A stretch of 40,612 nucleotides of DNA, taken from Ramlibacter sp. (GTDB taxonomy: Bacteria; Pseudomonadota; Gammaproteobacteria; Burkholderiales; Burkholderiaceae_C). The position numbers were made by a program, and so were the translations under genes. The stretch lies in the NCBI GenBank assembly GCA_028292105.1, contig JAQGMY010000303.1:1-40612 (forward strand), read 5' to 3'. Under the pieces are notes generated by a model. That model ran no database searches. It had not been told where the DNA came from and was given only the letters and a program-made list of their open reading frames with translations. This document shows positions 1 to 8,585 of the stretch, piece after piece; within the stretch, counting starts at the first letter, position 1, and each line of letters opens with the position of its first letter.

Positions 1-1
1 G

Positions 2-1309
2 GTCACCTTCCACATCAACCGCACCGCCTGGGGCAGCAAGAAGCGGCGCGAGCTGCTGATGCAGATGCCGCTGTGCGTGCGCGAGTACTTCCCGGACAAC
101 TTCCGCGCTGCCTACCGGCAGAAGGCGCGGTGGGTCCTGGGCATCGGCCTGCAAAGCTGGGAGCAGATCAAATGGCGCGGTCGCAGCAACGCCGCGCGCT
201 ACCTGCTGCTGCACGACCGCAAGGGCGTGGTCACCTCGTTCGCCAGCATTCTGGCGTACATTCTTGTGCTGCATTTCATCCTCTTCCACATCGGCCTGGC
301 GACCGGGTGGTGGCACGCGTACTACCCGTCGCTGTTCCAGGAAGGCAGCATCTGGCGCAAGATGATCTACATCAACGCGTTCTTCCTCGCCCTGCGAGCG
401 GCGCACCGGGTGTACTTCACCACGGTCCTGTACGGCTGGGAACACGGGGTGATGTCGTTGCCGCGGATGGTGGTGGGCAACTTCGTCAACTGCATGGCCG
501 TGGCCCGCGCCTGGAAGATGTACCTGGGCTACCTGTTCAAGGGCAACCGCCTGGCCTGGGACAAGACCGCCCACGAATTCCCCTCCAGCACGCAGCTGGC
601 GCGCAAGCGCCAACGCCTGGGCGAACTGCTGCAGTCGTGGAACGCGGTGGACGAGGGCGCCATCCAGCGCGCCCTGGAGCAGAACGCCGGGGGCGAAGTG
701 CCGCTCGGCCGCGTGCTGGTCTCCAACGGCTGGCTGGACGAGGAGACGCTGGCCGAAGCCATCGCCTACCAGGCCGACCTGCCGCGGGCCCACCTGTCCG
801 CCGATCTGGTGCGCAAGCACGCCAAGGACATGCCGGTGGAACTGGCGGTGCGCCACCGCGCCATCCACATGGGCACGAACAAGAACAACCGGCCGATCCT
901 GGCAGTGACCAGTCCGCTGTCGGAAGCGGCCCTGGCGGAGATCACGCAGGGCATCGGCGCCGAGCCGGTGCAGCGGATTGCGCGCGAAGGCGAACTTGCC
1001 GTGGCGCTGCGGCTGCTGCGCGAGGACGGTGGTGACAGGGCCCCGGCGGTGCCCACCGGCCCCTTGCTGGGAGACATGCTGATCGAACGCGGGCTCCTGA
1101 GCCGGCACAAATTCGAAGGAGCCATGCAGGACTACAAACCTGCCCAGCACGGGCGCATCGGTGACTACCTGGTGGAATGCGGCGTCATCGGCCGCGAGGT
1201 GCTCGAGCAGGTGGTTGCCGAGCAGCGCAGCTTCTTCGCCCGCTCGGCCGAGAGACCCGAACAGAACCAGAGAGGATTCTTCGGCAAGCCTTCCGCGCAA
1301 CCCACATAA
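2..1309 (+). CDS. nfrB: NfrB-like processive glycosyltransferase with C-terminal MshEN c-di-GMP modules (5' partial)
   Basis: The frame is open from base 2, so the N-terminal catalytic part lies upstream; the ORF-track start at 59 is an internal Met. The visible part begins near the end of a GT2 catalytic domain, with a QxxRW-type motif (QKARW, near nt 121-135), followed by hydrophobic segments (FASILAYILVLHFILF and MIYINAFFLALRA) that should be membrane helices. After nt ~600 comes a soluble tail with MshEN-type signatures: PLGRVLVSNG...Q, LLGDMLIERG and RIGDYLVECG...Q. In E. coli NfrB, a GT2 inner-membrane synthase with this kind of domain, c-di-GMP binding turns on synthesis of a surface glycan used by phage N4 (established knowledge). 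The next genes are NfrA-like and YbcH-like in the same order, which supports the call. The sugar substrate cannot be read from this fragment. Confidence 0.86.
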   Translation, partial: VTFHINRTAWGSKKRRELLMQMPLCVREYFPDNFRAAYRQKARWVLGIGLQSWEQIKWRGRSNAARYLLLHDRKGVVTSFASILAYILVLHFILFHIGLATGWWHAYYPSLFQEGSIWRKMIYINAFFLALRAAHRVYFTTVLYGWEHGVMSLPRMVVGNFVNCMAVARAWKMYLGYLFKGNRLAWDKTAHEFPSSTQLARKRQRLGELLQSWNAVDEGAIQRALEQNAGGEVPLGRVLVSNGWLDEETLAEAIAYQADLPRAHLSADLVRKHAKDMPVELAVRHRAIHMGTNKNNRPILAVTSPLSEAALAEITQGIGAEPVQRIAREGELAVALRLLREDGGDRAPAVPTGPLLGDMLIERGLLSRHKFEGAMQDYKPAQHGRIGDYLVECGVIGREVLEQVVAEQRSFFARSAERPEQNQRGFFGKPSAQPT

Positions 1310-1332
1310 GAGGATCTTCCTCGACAACGACC

Positions 1333-3657
1333 ATGAAACAAGAACAACGAAAGGCGCTGGCCCTGGCCGCCGCGCTTGCGCTTTCCTCCTTCCATGCGGC
1401 AGCGCAGACCGGGCCCAGGGGCGCAGCGGCGGCGCGCGGCGCCCACCAGGCCGCCCAGACGGCGAACAGCGCCGCCGACGCCGGCTACAAGGCTTATGCA
1501 AGGCGCGACTATGCGGCGGCCGTGGCGAACGCGCAGCGGGCCGTGCAGCTCGCCCCGGCCAGGCGCGACTACTGGCTGCTGCTGGCGCAGGCGCAAGCCG
1601 GCAACGGCCAGCCCGAACAGGCCGAGCAATCCCTGGTCCGCGCCGCGCAAGTATCGGGCGACGACGGCGCGCTGGCCCGCGCACGCACGGACCTCGGACG
1701 GCAACGGGCGCAGGTCGCGGGCGACGCCATGTACAAGGCCTTGCAGGCTGGCGATGTCAAAGCCGCCATAGCGGCCGGCACGGACGCGGTCCGCTTCGCG
1801 CCGGAGAACGCCGGCTTCCGCCTGGTGCTGGTGCATGCCTTGCTGCGCGACGGCCGCTTTGCCGATGCGGATCGCGTCGCCAACGAAACCATCGCCCTGC
1901 TGCCGGACAGCGCCGCGCCCCTGGCGCTGCGCGGCTACGCGCGCCAGGGCCTGAACCGCTCGGCCGACGCTGCGGCGGACCTGGACCGTGCCCTGCAACA
2001 GCGCGGCGTGCAGCCGGCGTCCCAGCGCCAGCTGCGGCTGCTGGCCGCCGACCTGGCGCTGGCGCAAGGCAACGGCGCCCGCGCCGTCGAACTGTTGCAG
2101 GCCTTGCCGGCCGACGACGCCGACGCCGCCGGCCGGCGCGAAATCGCGCGGCAAGCGCTCGCCGCGCCGGGGAGCCCCACCACCTTCGCGCTGCGCGCGC
2201 CCGGCATCGATTGCTCGAACGTCGACGCCTCCCAGACCTGCACGCTGCAGGCGGCGGCGGTGCCTGCGCTGCCCGGCTTCGCGAACGCCACCGCTGCCTA
2301 CCGCGCGCTGGAAGAGCGCGACGTCCAGCGCGCCCTGGCGCAAGCGCGCCTGGCGACCGCGGCGGCGCCGGGCCAGCGCGACTGGCAGCTGATGCACATG
2401 AACGCGGCGTTGGCCGCGGGCGAGAACGCCGAAGCGGAACGCGCGGCGAGCGCTGCCCTGGCGCTCTCGTCCGACGCCCCCCTGCTGGCGCAGCGCTCAT
2501 CGATCCGCCGCGGCCTGGGCAACACGGCCGGGGCCAATGCCGATGCCGAGGCTGCACTGGCGGCCGGCGGACTGCCGGTGACGACCGAGGCCGCGCTGCT
2601 GGCCGACCTCGGCCGCACGCGCGAGGCCCGCAACCGCCTCGCCACCGCACCGGCGGACGCGGGCACGCCACAAAACCGGCTCGACGCCGCCTACCTGTCC
2701 ACCCGCATCGGCGACACCGAAGCGGCCCGCCAGTCGTTCGCGGCGGCGGACGCCGGCGGCGGCCTGCCGGCCACCTCGCTGCTGGACGCCGGCTACGCGG
2801 CCATGCACAGCAAGCACGATGACGAGGCCCTGCAGTACTTCAAGCGCGCCATCGACGCGGCCAACGGCCTGCAGCTCAAGATGGAGCCGCAGATGTTGTA
2901 CGACACCCGCCGCACCGTGGCCGACCTGACGCGCAAGTGGGGCGTGCTGGCTTCCGTCACGCTGCGCAACGGCGCCGGCATCGCACCCGGCTTCGGCAAC
3001 ATCAACGGCAGCGGCAGCGGGCGCGTCACCCAGGCCGGCGTCGAGGGCTACTACCGTCCCTGGGGCTACCGCAACGGCGAGTTCGTCGAGTTGTTCGCCC
3101 GCGGCTTCATGACGCTGAACGACCAGAACAACGGCCTGACCGGCGGCGAGAGCTTCCAGGGCGGCGTGGGCGTGCGCTGGAAACCGATCTCGGCGCAGAA
3201 CCTGGTGCTGTCCTTCAGCCGCGTGTTCGGCCCCAACGTCAACGACGACTGGCTGGCCCAGGTCGGCTACTCGTGGGACACCGGCAACGACCTGCGCGTG
3301 GACGGCACGCCGAGCTGGTGGACCGCCCGCTTCTACGCGGAAGTCGGTCGCTATCTCGACGCCGGCAACAACTACGGCATCGCTTCGCTGATGGCGGGCC
3401 GCAGCTACCTGCTGGGCGGCGATGGCCGCACGGTGCTGTTCCCGCACGCTTTCGTCGGCGTGGAATACAGCTCGAACGACCCGTCGGCCAAGACCTCCGC
3501 GGGCATCGGCCCGGGTGTCAGCGTGCGGCGCTGGTTCCGCGACGACGTGTACAACGCACCCCGCTCGTACTGGGACCTGACGCTGCAGTACCGCGCCAGG
3601 CTCAGCGGCGATGACCGCATGAAGGGCCTGTTCGTGAACGGCCTGCTGTCGTACTGA
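1333..3657 (+). CDS. nfrA: NfrA-like TPR outer-membrane protein
   Basis: A 774-residue protein when started at ATG 1333, which gives a classic signal peptide (MKQEQRKALALAAALALSSFHAAAQ). The ORF-track start at 1177 lies inside nfrB and adds non-secretory sequence, so I rejected it. Residues ~40-540 are Ala/Leu/Arg-rich helical repeats of TPR type (for example AYKAYARRDYAAAVANAQRAVQLAP-like units). Residues ~550-774 match the NfrA C-terminal domain in style, with aromatic, Gly-rich beta segments such as GYYRPWGYRNGEFVELFARG and VGYSWDTGNDLRVDGTPSWW. By analogy with E. coli NfrA it should form the outer-membrane export or docking component for the glycan made by NfrB. The gene starts 23 bp after nfrB. 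A GAGGATCTTCCTC mini-hairpin (1310-1322) covers the only Shine-Dalgarno-like AGAGGA, and spacing to the ATG is long. Confidence 0.85.
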   Translation: MKQEQRKALALAAALALSSFHAAAQTGPRGAAAARGAHQAAQTANSAADAGYKAYARRDYAAAVANAQRAVQLAPARRDYWLLLAQAQAGNGQPEQAEQSLVRAAQVSGDDGALARARTDLGRQRAQVAGDAMYKALQAGDVKAAIAAGTDAVRFAPENAGFRLVLVHALLRDGRFADADRVANETIALLPDSAAPLALRGYARQGLNRSADAAADLDRALQQRGVQPASQRQLRLLAADLALAQGNGARAVELLQALPADDADAAGRREIARQALAAPGSPTTFALRAPGIDCSNVDASQTCTLQAAAVPALPGFANATAAYRALEERDVQRALAQARLATAAAPGQRDWQLMHMNAALAAGENAEAERAASAALALSSDAPLLAQRSSIRRGLGNTAGANADAEAALAAGGLPVTTEAALLADLGRTREARNRLATAPADAGTPQNRLDAAYLSTRIGDTEAARQSFAAADAGGGLPATSLLDAGYAAMHSKHDDEALQYFKRAIDAANGLQLKMEPQMLYDTRRTVADLTRKWGVLASVTLRNGAGIAPGFGNINGSGSGRVTQAGVEGYYRPWGYRNGEFVELFARGFMTLNDQNNGLTGGESFQGGVGVRWKPISAQNLVLSFSRVFGPNVNDDWLAQVGYSWDTGNDLRVDGTPSWWTARFYAEVGRYLDAGNNYGIASLMAGRSYLLGGDGRTVLFPHAFVGVEYSSNDPSAKTSAGIGPGVSVRRWFRDDVYNAPRSYWDLTLQYRARLSGDDRMKGLFVNGLLSY

Positions 3658-3659
3658 CG

Positions 3660-4493
3660 ATGCCGCGTTTCTTCAGCGGCCTGGTGCTGGCCGCCGCATT
3701 GGTTTCCGGCTGCGCATCCACCACCGTGCCACCCATCGAGGGGGTGGTCTGGCAGATCGACAACGAGCACACCGAGCCGCGCGGCGACTGGGACAAGCTG
3801 GGCGTGCGCAGCCTGCTGGTGCAGTGGACGGTGGTGGACAACCTGGCCTTCGTCGGCGGCACCGACCTGCCGGCCGGCGCGAAGATGCCGGACTGGCAAG
3901 CCATCGCCAGGCAGCCCTGGGCGACCGAGGTGATCGTCGGGCTGGCCGGGCGCTTCGACGAGCGCGGCGCGCGCGGTGACCTCGAGGGCCTGGTGCAGCT
4001 GTCGGCCAAGGTGGCCAGGACGCCGCCGCCGGTCAACGTGGCCGGCTATTACTTCCCGATCGAGATCGATCCGACCTGGATGGAGGCCTACCGCCTGCGC
4101 ACGTTGCTGGCGCAGCTGCCGCGGCCGTTGTGGATCAGCGTTTACGACAGCGCCAACGTCGGGCCGGAGGAACTCGCGCAGAGCCTGACGGAGTGGCTGC
4201 CGCCCGACGTCGGCGTCTTCTTCCAGGACGGCGTCGGCGTGCATGCACGCACGGCTTTCGTCGCGCGCCACTACACGAATGTGCTGGTGCGCCGGCTCGG
4301 CCGCGATCGCGTCCGCGTCATCGCCGAGGCGTTTCGGCCACAGGTGGGTGGCGGCTTCAGGCCGGCCACGCTCGAGGAGCTGCGGCCGCAACTCGCGGCG
4401 TACGACGGGATTCCGATCTACCTGTTCGAGGGGCCGCGCTATGTCCCTCCCGAAACCGTCAACGGGCTCGCAGCCGTCCAGAGACAGCCGTAG
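3660..4493 (+). CDS. YbcH-like lipoprotein (DUF4434-type putative glycosidase fold)
   Basis: 277 residues, starting only 2 bp after the nfrA stop, so it is the third gene of the operon. The N-terminus is a lipoprotein signal (LVLAAALVSGCAS, lipobox VSGC). The mature part reads like a TIM-barrel glycosidase-type domain: GVVWQIDNEHTEPRGDW, LLVQWTVVDNLAFVGG, VAGYYFPIEIDPTWME, LPRPLWISVYDSAN, LPPDVGVFFQDGVGV. In E. coli the nfrB-nfrA operon is followed by ybcH, a DUF4434-family protein of similar size (established knowledge), and gene order here is the same. A role in trimming or modifying the exported glycan is inference; I cannot assign catalytic acids with certainty, although conserved-looking acidic residues sit in EIDPTWME and FFQDG. 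Confidence 0.72.
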   Translation: MPRFFSGLVLAAALVSGCASTTVPPIEGVVWQIDNEHTEPRGDWDKLGVRSLLVQWTVVDNLAFVGGTDLPAGAKMPDWQAIARQPWATEVIVGLAGRFDERGARGDLEGLVQLSAKVARTPPPVNVAGYYFPIEIDPTWMEAYRLRTLLAQLPRPLWISVYDSANVGPEELAQSLTEWLPPDVGVFFQDGVGVHARTAFVARHYTNVLVRRLGRDRVRVIAEAFRPQVGGGFRPATLEELRPQLAAYDGIPIYLFEGPRYVPPETVNGLAAVQRQP

Positions 4494-4505
4494 GTTTTGT
4501 CCTAC
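4490..4505. promoter_or_regulatory. GTAGG-N6-CCTAC inverted repeat at the end of the ybcH-like gene
   Basis: GTAGG (4490-4494), six bases, CCTAC (4501-4505), overlapping the stop codon of the lipoprotein gene and lying 63 bp before the FimV-like start. The same arms and the same spacing occur at 10372-10387. It could be an operator or a weak hairpin; no T-tract follows. A second TCCTAC sits at 4523-4528. Confidence 0.4.
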
Positions 4506-4567
4506 AAGGCATGCGCAGCATTTCCTACCCGTGCGCTTCTGCCGAGCTTCGTACAGTTGGTAAGCCC

Positions 4568-6610
4568 ATGAAAAAACTGCTTACGATTGGCTCGACCTTG
4601 GCAGTGCCCGCATTGCTGGGATGCTGGGCCTGTGCCTTCGCCCAGTCGCTCGGCACCCCGGCCGCCACGGCCTGGATCGGCCGGCCGCTGGAGATGACGG
4701 TGCCGGCCCGTTTCGCCAGCGGCGAGGCGCGCGACGACTGCGTGCACGCGGACGTCTTCTACGGCGAGAACCGCTTGCGCCGCGACCAGGTCCGCACCTC
4801 CGTGATCGGTGGTGAGGACGCCCGCCGGGTGCGCATCGAAGTGGCGGCGACCATCGACGAGCCGATCGTCACGGTCTCGGTGCGCGCGGGCTGCAGCAAC
4901 ACCATCACGCGCAATTACACGCTGTTGCCTGAAATGCCCTCGGAACAGATGCTTGCAGGCATCGTCCGGCCGGCGGCGCAAGCCACGCCCGCAGCGCATG
5001 CGGCGGCCAATGCGCTGGGTGCGGCGGCCACCCCGGCGCCGCTGCGCATGTCCGGCCTCGGGTCGGCACGGGCGCCGGCGGTGCGGCCTGCGCTGGCGAT
5101 GCGCGACGACCGCATGCCCCGCGCGCGGATGACCAGGAGCCTGCGCGCCACCGACAGCATCGGCAGCCCGCGCCTGAAGCTGGAGCCCTTCGAGCCCGAT
5201 CGCCAGACCCTGCTGCGCGTGAGCGCCACCTTGTCCGACCCCATGGGCGACGTCGGCCGGCGCGCGACCGCAGCCTTGCTCTGGCAGGCGATCAACGCCG
5301 ACCCGACCGAGCTGCTGCGGACCACGGCGATGATCCAGAAGCTGGAAGGCGACCTGGCTTCCCTGCGCCAGTCCGCCAGCCAGACCCGCGCCGAGATGGC
5401 CGCCCTGCGCCGACGCGTCGAAGACATCGGCCCCTGGTACGCCAGCGCTGCCGCGCTCCAGGTGCTGGCCCTGCTGGTGCTGGTCGCCGCAGCGGCTGCC
5501 GGGACCGTCTGGTACCGCACGCGCCGCGCCGGACGGTCGATGGATCCCTGGTATTCACCGTCGCCCGATTCGGTGCTGGATTCGCAACTCGACCCCACCC
5601 TGGACGCGCGCGATGAGCCCGCCCGGACGGCCGCGGCGCCCGAGCCGTCGCGGCCGCAGCCGCAGCCACACCGGGTGCCGGCATCACAGCCACGCCCCGC
5701 CCCGTTGGTGGTCGAGCCATCGATCGTGTTCGAGTTTCCGCGTGCCCCCGCCGAGATCAGCGCACCTGTGGTGCCCCGCGTCGTCTCCGCGCCCGCGGCC
5801 GTGCCGGCCCAACGCGGCCCGATCGCGTTCGAGGTGCCGCTGCAGGCGGACAAGCCGCGCCGCAGCACCCCACGCGGGGTGCTGCGTGTCGAGACGCTGG
5901 CAGCCACCTTCGAGGAAGTGGAATTCCTGTCTTCGCTCGGCGTCCCGGCCGATGCGATGGACGTTCTCAAGAGCTACCTGGAAGCCACGGCGAACCCGGC
6001 GCCCCTGGCTTTTTTCGAGCTGATGCGCCTGAGCGAAAGCGAAGGCGACCAGGCGGCCATCGCCGCGGTCCGCCGCCGCTACACGCAGGTGTACGGGCTG
6101 GAGCCGCCGACGGTCGAACAGTTGACCGCGCCGCTGAGCCTGGACAGCCTGCCGGACCTGAGTGCGCGCATCACTGCCGCATGGGGCCGCAGGGTCGCGC
6201 TGGACATCATCGAGCAGGCCCTGTTCAGCGTGCCGGCCCCGGGCGCGGCGCTCACGCTGCAGGCCGGCCGCGACCTGATCTGCCTGTATGACGTCGCCAT
6301 GACGCTGGTGGCCGAGGGCGCAGGCGGCGCGGCAGTGCCCAACGGCGAGCCGGAGCCCCATCCGCTCGCCCCCTGGGCCAATGCCGACGACCCGGGCGGC
6401 GCCCTGATGGCGATAGAGGCCGCAGGCGAAGCCCGCGCGGACGCGCACTTCGGGCTGGACTTCGACCTCGACACCCCGGCCGAACCGGAAAGCGACAATC
6501 CCTTCGCCCATCTGCAGCTCGAACCGTTGCCGGATGTGCTGCCCGCAACCGCGAGCCGCGAGGACGACGCCTTCAGCGCCGCCATGGCCTCCGAGCGCTC
6601 GCGCTACTAG
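4568..6610 (+). CDS. FimV-like membrane protein without LysM domain
   Basis: 680 residues from ATG 4568, which gives a signal peptide (MKKLLTIGSTLAVPALLGCWACAFAQ). The longer track ORF (from 4130) overlaps the lipoprotein gene and is rejected. After the signal comes a beta-rich domain resembling the FimV/HubP N-terminal region (GTPAATAWIGRPLEMTVP, a CVHADVFYGE segment, two Cys). A Pro/Ala linker and a coiled coil (IQKLEGDLASLRQSASQT, ~255-288) precede one membrane helix (~290-315, LQVLALLVLVAAAAAGTVWY). The cytoplasmic side is a long Pro/Arg-rich stretch, then a helical module (EVEFLSSLGVPADAMDVLKSYLEA, ~447-510) of the FimV C-terminal/TPR type. FimV/HubP proteins organise cell poles, type IV pili and c-di-GMP/cAMP signalling. 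I find no LysM repeat between the N-terminal domain and the helix. It sits between the glycan operon and an EAL protein, so a scaffold role is plausible inference. Confidence 0.7.
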   Translation: MKKLLTIGSTLAVPALLGCWACAFAQSLGTPAATAWIGRPLEMTVPARFASGEARDDCVHADVFYGENRLRRDQVRTSVIGGEDARRVRIEVAATIDEPIVTVSVRAGCSNTITRNYTLLPEMPSEQMLAGIVRPAAQATPAAHAAANALGAAATPAPLRMSGLGSARAPAVRPALAMRDDRMPRARMTRSLRATDSIGSPRLKLEPFEPDRQTLLRVSATLSDPMGDVGRRATAALLWQAINADPTELLRTTAMIQKLEGDLASLRQSASQTRAEMAALRRRVEDIGPWYASAAALQVLALLVLVAAAAAGTVWYRTRRAGRSMDPWYSPSPDSVLDSQLDPTLDARDEPARTAAAPEPSRPQPQPHRVPASQPRPAPLVVEPSIVFEFPRAPAEISAPVVPRVVSAPAAVPAQRGPIAFEVPLQADKPRRSTPRGVLRVETLAATFEEVEFLSSLGVPADAMDVLKSYLEATANPAPLAFFELMRLSESEGDQAAIAAVRRRYTQVYGLEPPTVEQLTAPLSLDSLPDLSARITAAWGRRVALDIIEQALFSVPAPGAALTLQAGRDLICLYDVAMTLVAEGAGGAAVPNGEPEPHPLAPWANADDPGGALMAIEAAGEARADAHFGLDFDLDTPAEPESDNPFAHLQLEPLPDVLPATASREDDAFSAAMASERSRY

Positions 6611-6629
6611 GACGAGGGACAGCCAAACG

Positions 6630-8522
6630 ATGTCCTCGATGCAGCCGAGATCCAAGAACCGGGACGCGTCGGCCCTGTTGCTGGAAGCCGACCCCGACGT
6701 GCTGCCTGACCGATCGCTGGCCGGCTCGCGGCCGGCCTGGCTGTATACCGCGGCCCTGCATCCGGCCGACGAAGCGCAGCGGCTCACCGAGCTGCGTGGT
6801 TTCTCGATCCTCGACACCGACCCGGACGACGACTACGACCGGCTGGTGCAGCTCGCGGCAGTGCTCTGCGGCGCACCGATGGCGGCACTGACCTTCGTGG
6901 ACGCCAACCGCCAGTGGTACAAGTCGCGCGTCGGCGTGCCGGTGCAGCAGTTGCCGCGCGAGAAGTCCTTCTGCGCCCATGCCATCCTCGATGCGGATCG
7001 CACGCTGGAGATCCCGGACGTCGCCAAGCTGGGATGGGCCGACCCGCAACCCTGGGGTGGCAGCGGCCCCATGCTGGGCTTCTATGCGGGCGTGCCCCTG
7101 CGCACCCGCGACGGCAGCGCGATCGGCACCTTGTGCGTGATGGACCAGGTGGCGCGCCGGCTGACGGACAGCCAGCGCGACGGCCTGGAGAAGCTCGCCA
7201 AGGCGGTGGCCAGCCAGCTGACGCTGCGGCGCCAGTTGCGCATCGCCACCGAGACCGACCGCCTGACCGGGCTGCCGAACTGGTTCCACTTCGAAGCGGA
7301 GTTCGACCACAACAAGCCGGATTGCGGCATGGTGTGCTTCGTCCGGCTGAAGACCATCAACCAGATCAATTCCGCGCATGGCTTCCGGGTGGCCGACAGC
7401 CTGATCAAGCAGACCGCCGACCGGCTGCGCTTCTTCGGCGACCGCGGCGCCTTCATCGGGCGCATCAAGCGCGGGCTGTTCATCCTGTTCTTCCCGCAGG
7501 CACGGCCCGACGAGTTCCTGCGCGCGCTGGCGCCCCAGCTCGCGGGCAGCCTCGCCAGTCCCTACGAAGTCAACGACCTGTCGCTGGTCTGCCCGGTCAA
7601 CCTGGGCTTCGCTTCGTTCCCGGACGACGGCAAGACGCTGGACGAGGTGGTGAACGCGGCGGACGCCGCGCTGCAGGTCGCGATCGAGCGCGAGCAGCCG
7701 ATGGCCTTCTTCGACCGCACCGTCGACAACGTCCAGAGCCTGCATTTCCGGCTGGAACCGCAGTTGCGGCGGGCGCTGGAGAAGAGCGAATTCGTCAACT
7801 ACTACCAGCCGAAGGTGGAACTCTCCACCGGCCGCATCGTCGGTGTCGAAGCGCTGGTGCGCTGGATGGATCCGACCCGCGGGCTGGTGCCGCCGGGCGA
7901 GTTCGTCCCGGCGCTGGAAACCACCGACCTGATCGGGGAAGTGGCGCAGAAGATCATGGAGCGCGCCATCGACGACTGGCGCAGCTGGCGCGACGCCGGC
8001 CTGGTGGCGCCGCGCATCGCCGTCAACGTCGCGGCCGCGCAGTTGCGCAACGAAGATTTCGTGCCCGCCCTCGAGCGGGCGCTGCAGGTGCTGGACGGCG
8101 ACCCCTCCGCCATCGGCATCGAAGTGACGGAAAGCATCCTGATCTCGAACATGGAGCGCGCCATCGAGGTGCTGCAGCAGGTGAGGGCGCTCGGCGTGCC
8201 GGTGGCCATCGACGATTTCGGCACCGGCTACTCCTCGCTCGCCTACATCGTCACGCTGCCGATCGACGAACTCAAGATCGATCGCGCCTTCGTCAAGAAG
8301 ATCACCTCCGACCCGGCGTACGAGGGCATCGTGCGCACCTGCGTCTCGCTGGCGCGCGGCCTCAACCTGAAGGTGGTGGCCGAAGGCGTGGAAACCGAGG
8401 CGCAGGCGGACAAGCTGCGCGACCTGGCCTGTGACCAGGCGCAGGGCTTCTTCTACAGCCCGCCGGTGCCGGCCGACCAGCTGGTGCGGATGCTCAAGGA
8501 GCAGCCCTTCGAGCGGCCCTGA
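6630..8522 (+). CDS. GAF / degenerate GGDEF / EAL c-di-GMP phosphodiesterase
   Basis: 630 residues from ATG 6630, 19 bp after the FimV-like gene; the track start at 6534 is inside that gene. Order: GAF (~45-195, with ILDTDPDDDYDRLVQLAAVLCG and REKSFCAHAIL), GGDEF-like (~208-370) and EAL (~385-625). The diguanylate cyclase signature is gone: the loop reads RIKRGLF where R-x-GGDEF is expected, so cyclase activity is unlikely. The EAL domain keeps its key features: VEALVRW (E407), EVTES, IDDFGTGYSSL, KIDRAFV and AEGVETEAQ, so c-di-GMP hydrolysis is expected. The GAF resembles those with a small ligand or redox signal, but no ligand can be named. Neighbours upstream include an NfrB with c-di-GMP-binding modules, so this enzyme may act as its local off-switch (inference). 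Confidence 0.9.
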   Translation: MSSMQPRSKNRDASALLLEADPDVLPDRSLAGSRPAWLYTAALHPADEAQRLTELRGFSILDTDPDDDYDRLVQLAAVLCGAPMAALTFVDANRQWYKSRVGVPVQQLPREKSFCAHAILDADRTLEIPDVAKLGWADPQPWGGSGPMLGFYAGVPLRTRDGSAIGTLCVMDQVARRLTDSQRDGLEKLAKAVASQLTLRRQLRIATETDRLTGLPNWFHFEAEFDHNKPDCGMVCFVRLKTINQINSAHGFRVADSLIKQTADRLRFFGDRGAFIGRIKRGLFILFFPQARPDEFLRALAPQLAGSLASPYEVNDLSLVCPVNLGFASFPDDGKTLDEVVNAADAALQVAIEREQPMAFFDRTVDNVQSLHFRLEPQLRRALEKSEFVNYYQPKVELSTGRIVGVEALVRWMDPTRGLVPPGEFVPALETTDLIGEVAQKIMERAIDDWRSWRDAGLVAPRIAVNVAAAQLRNEDFVPALERALQVLDGDPSAIGIEVTESILISNMERAIEVLQQVRALGVPVAIDDFGTGYSSLAYIVTLPIDELKIDRAFVKKITSDPAYEGIVRTCVSLARGLNLKVVAEGVETEAQADKLRDLACDQAQGFFYSPPVPADQLVRMLKEQPFERP

Positions 8523-8538
8523 CAGCGGCGGCAGCAGG

Positions 8539-8566
8539 AAAAAGGGGCGCCGAGGCGCCCCTTTTC
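8539..8566. terminator. Bidirectional intrinsic terminator
   Basis: A GC-rich stem (GGGGCGCC / GGCGCCCC, tight loop) flanked by A5 on one side and T4 on the other. It lies 16 bp after the EAL gene and 20 bp after the minus-strand gene ending at 8586, so it can serve both convergent transcripts. Confidence 0.9.
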
Positions 8567-8585
8567 CGCTCGCGCACGCTCTCCC

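Noticed and set aside
1177-1332. N-terminal extension of the NfrA-like ORF
   Set aside because: It overlaps nfrB in another frame and would bury the signal peptide that starts at Met 1333.
4130-4567. N-terminal extension of the FimV-like ORF
   Set aside because: It overlaps the lipoprotein gene out of frame; the true signal peptide starts at 4568.
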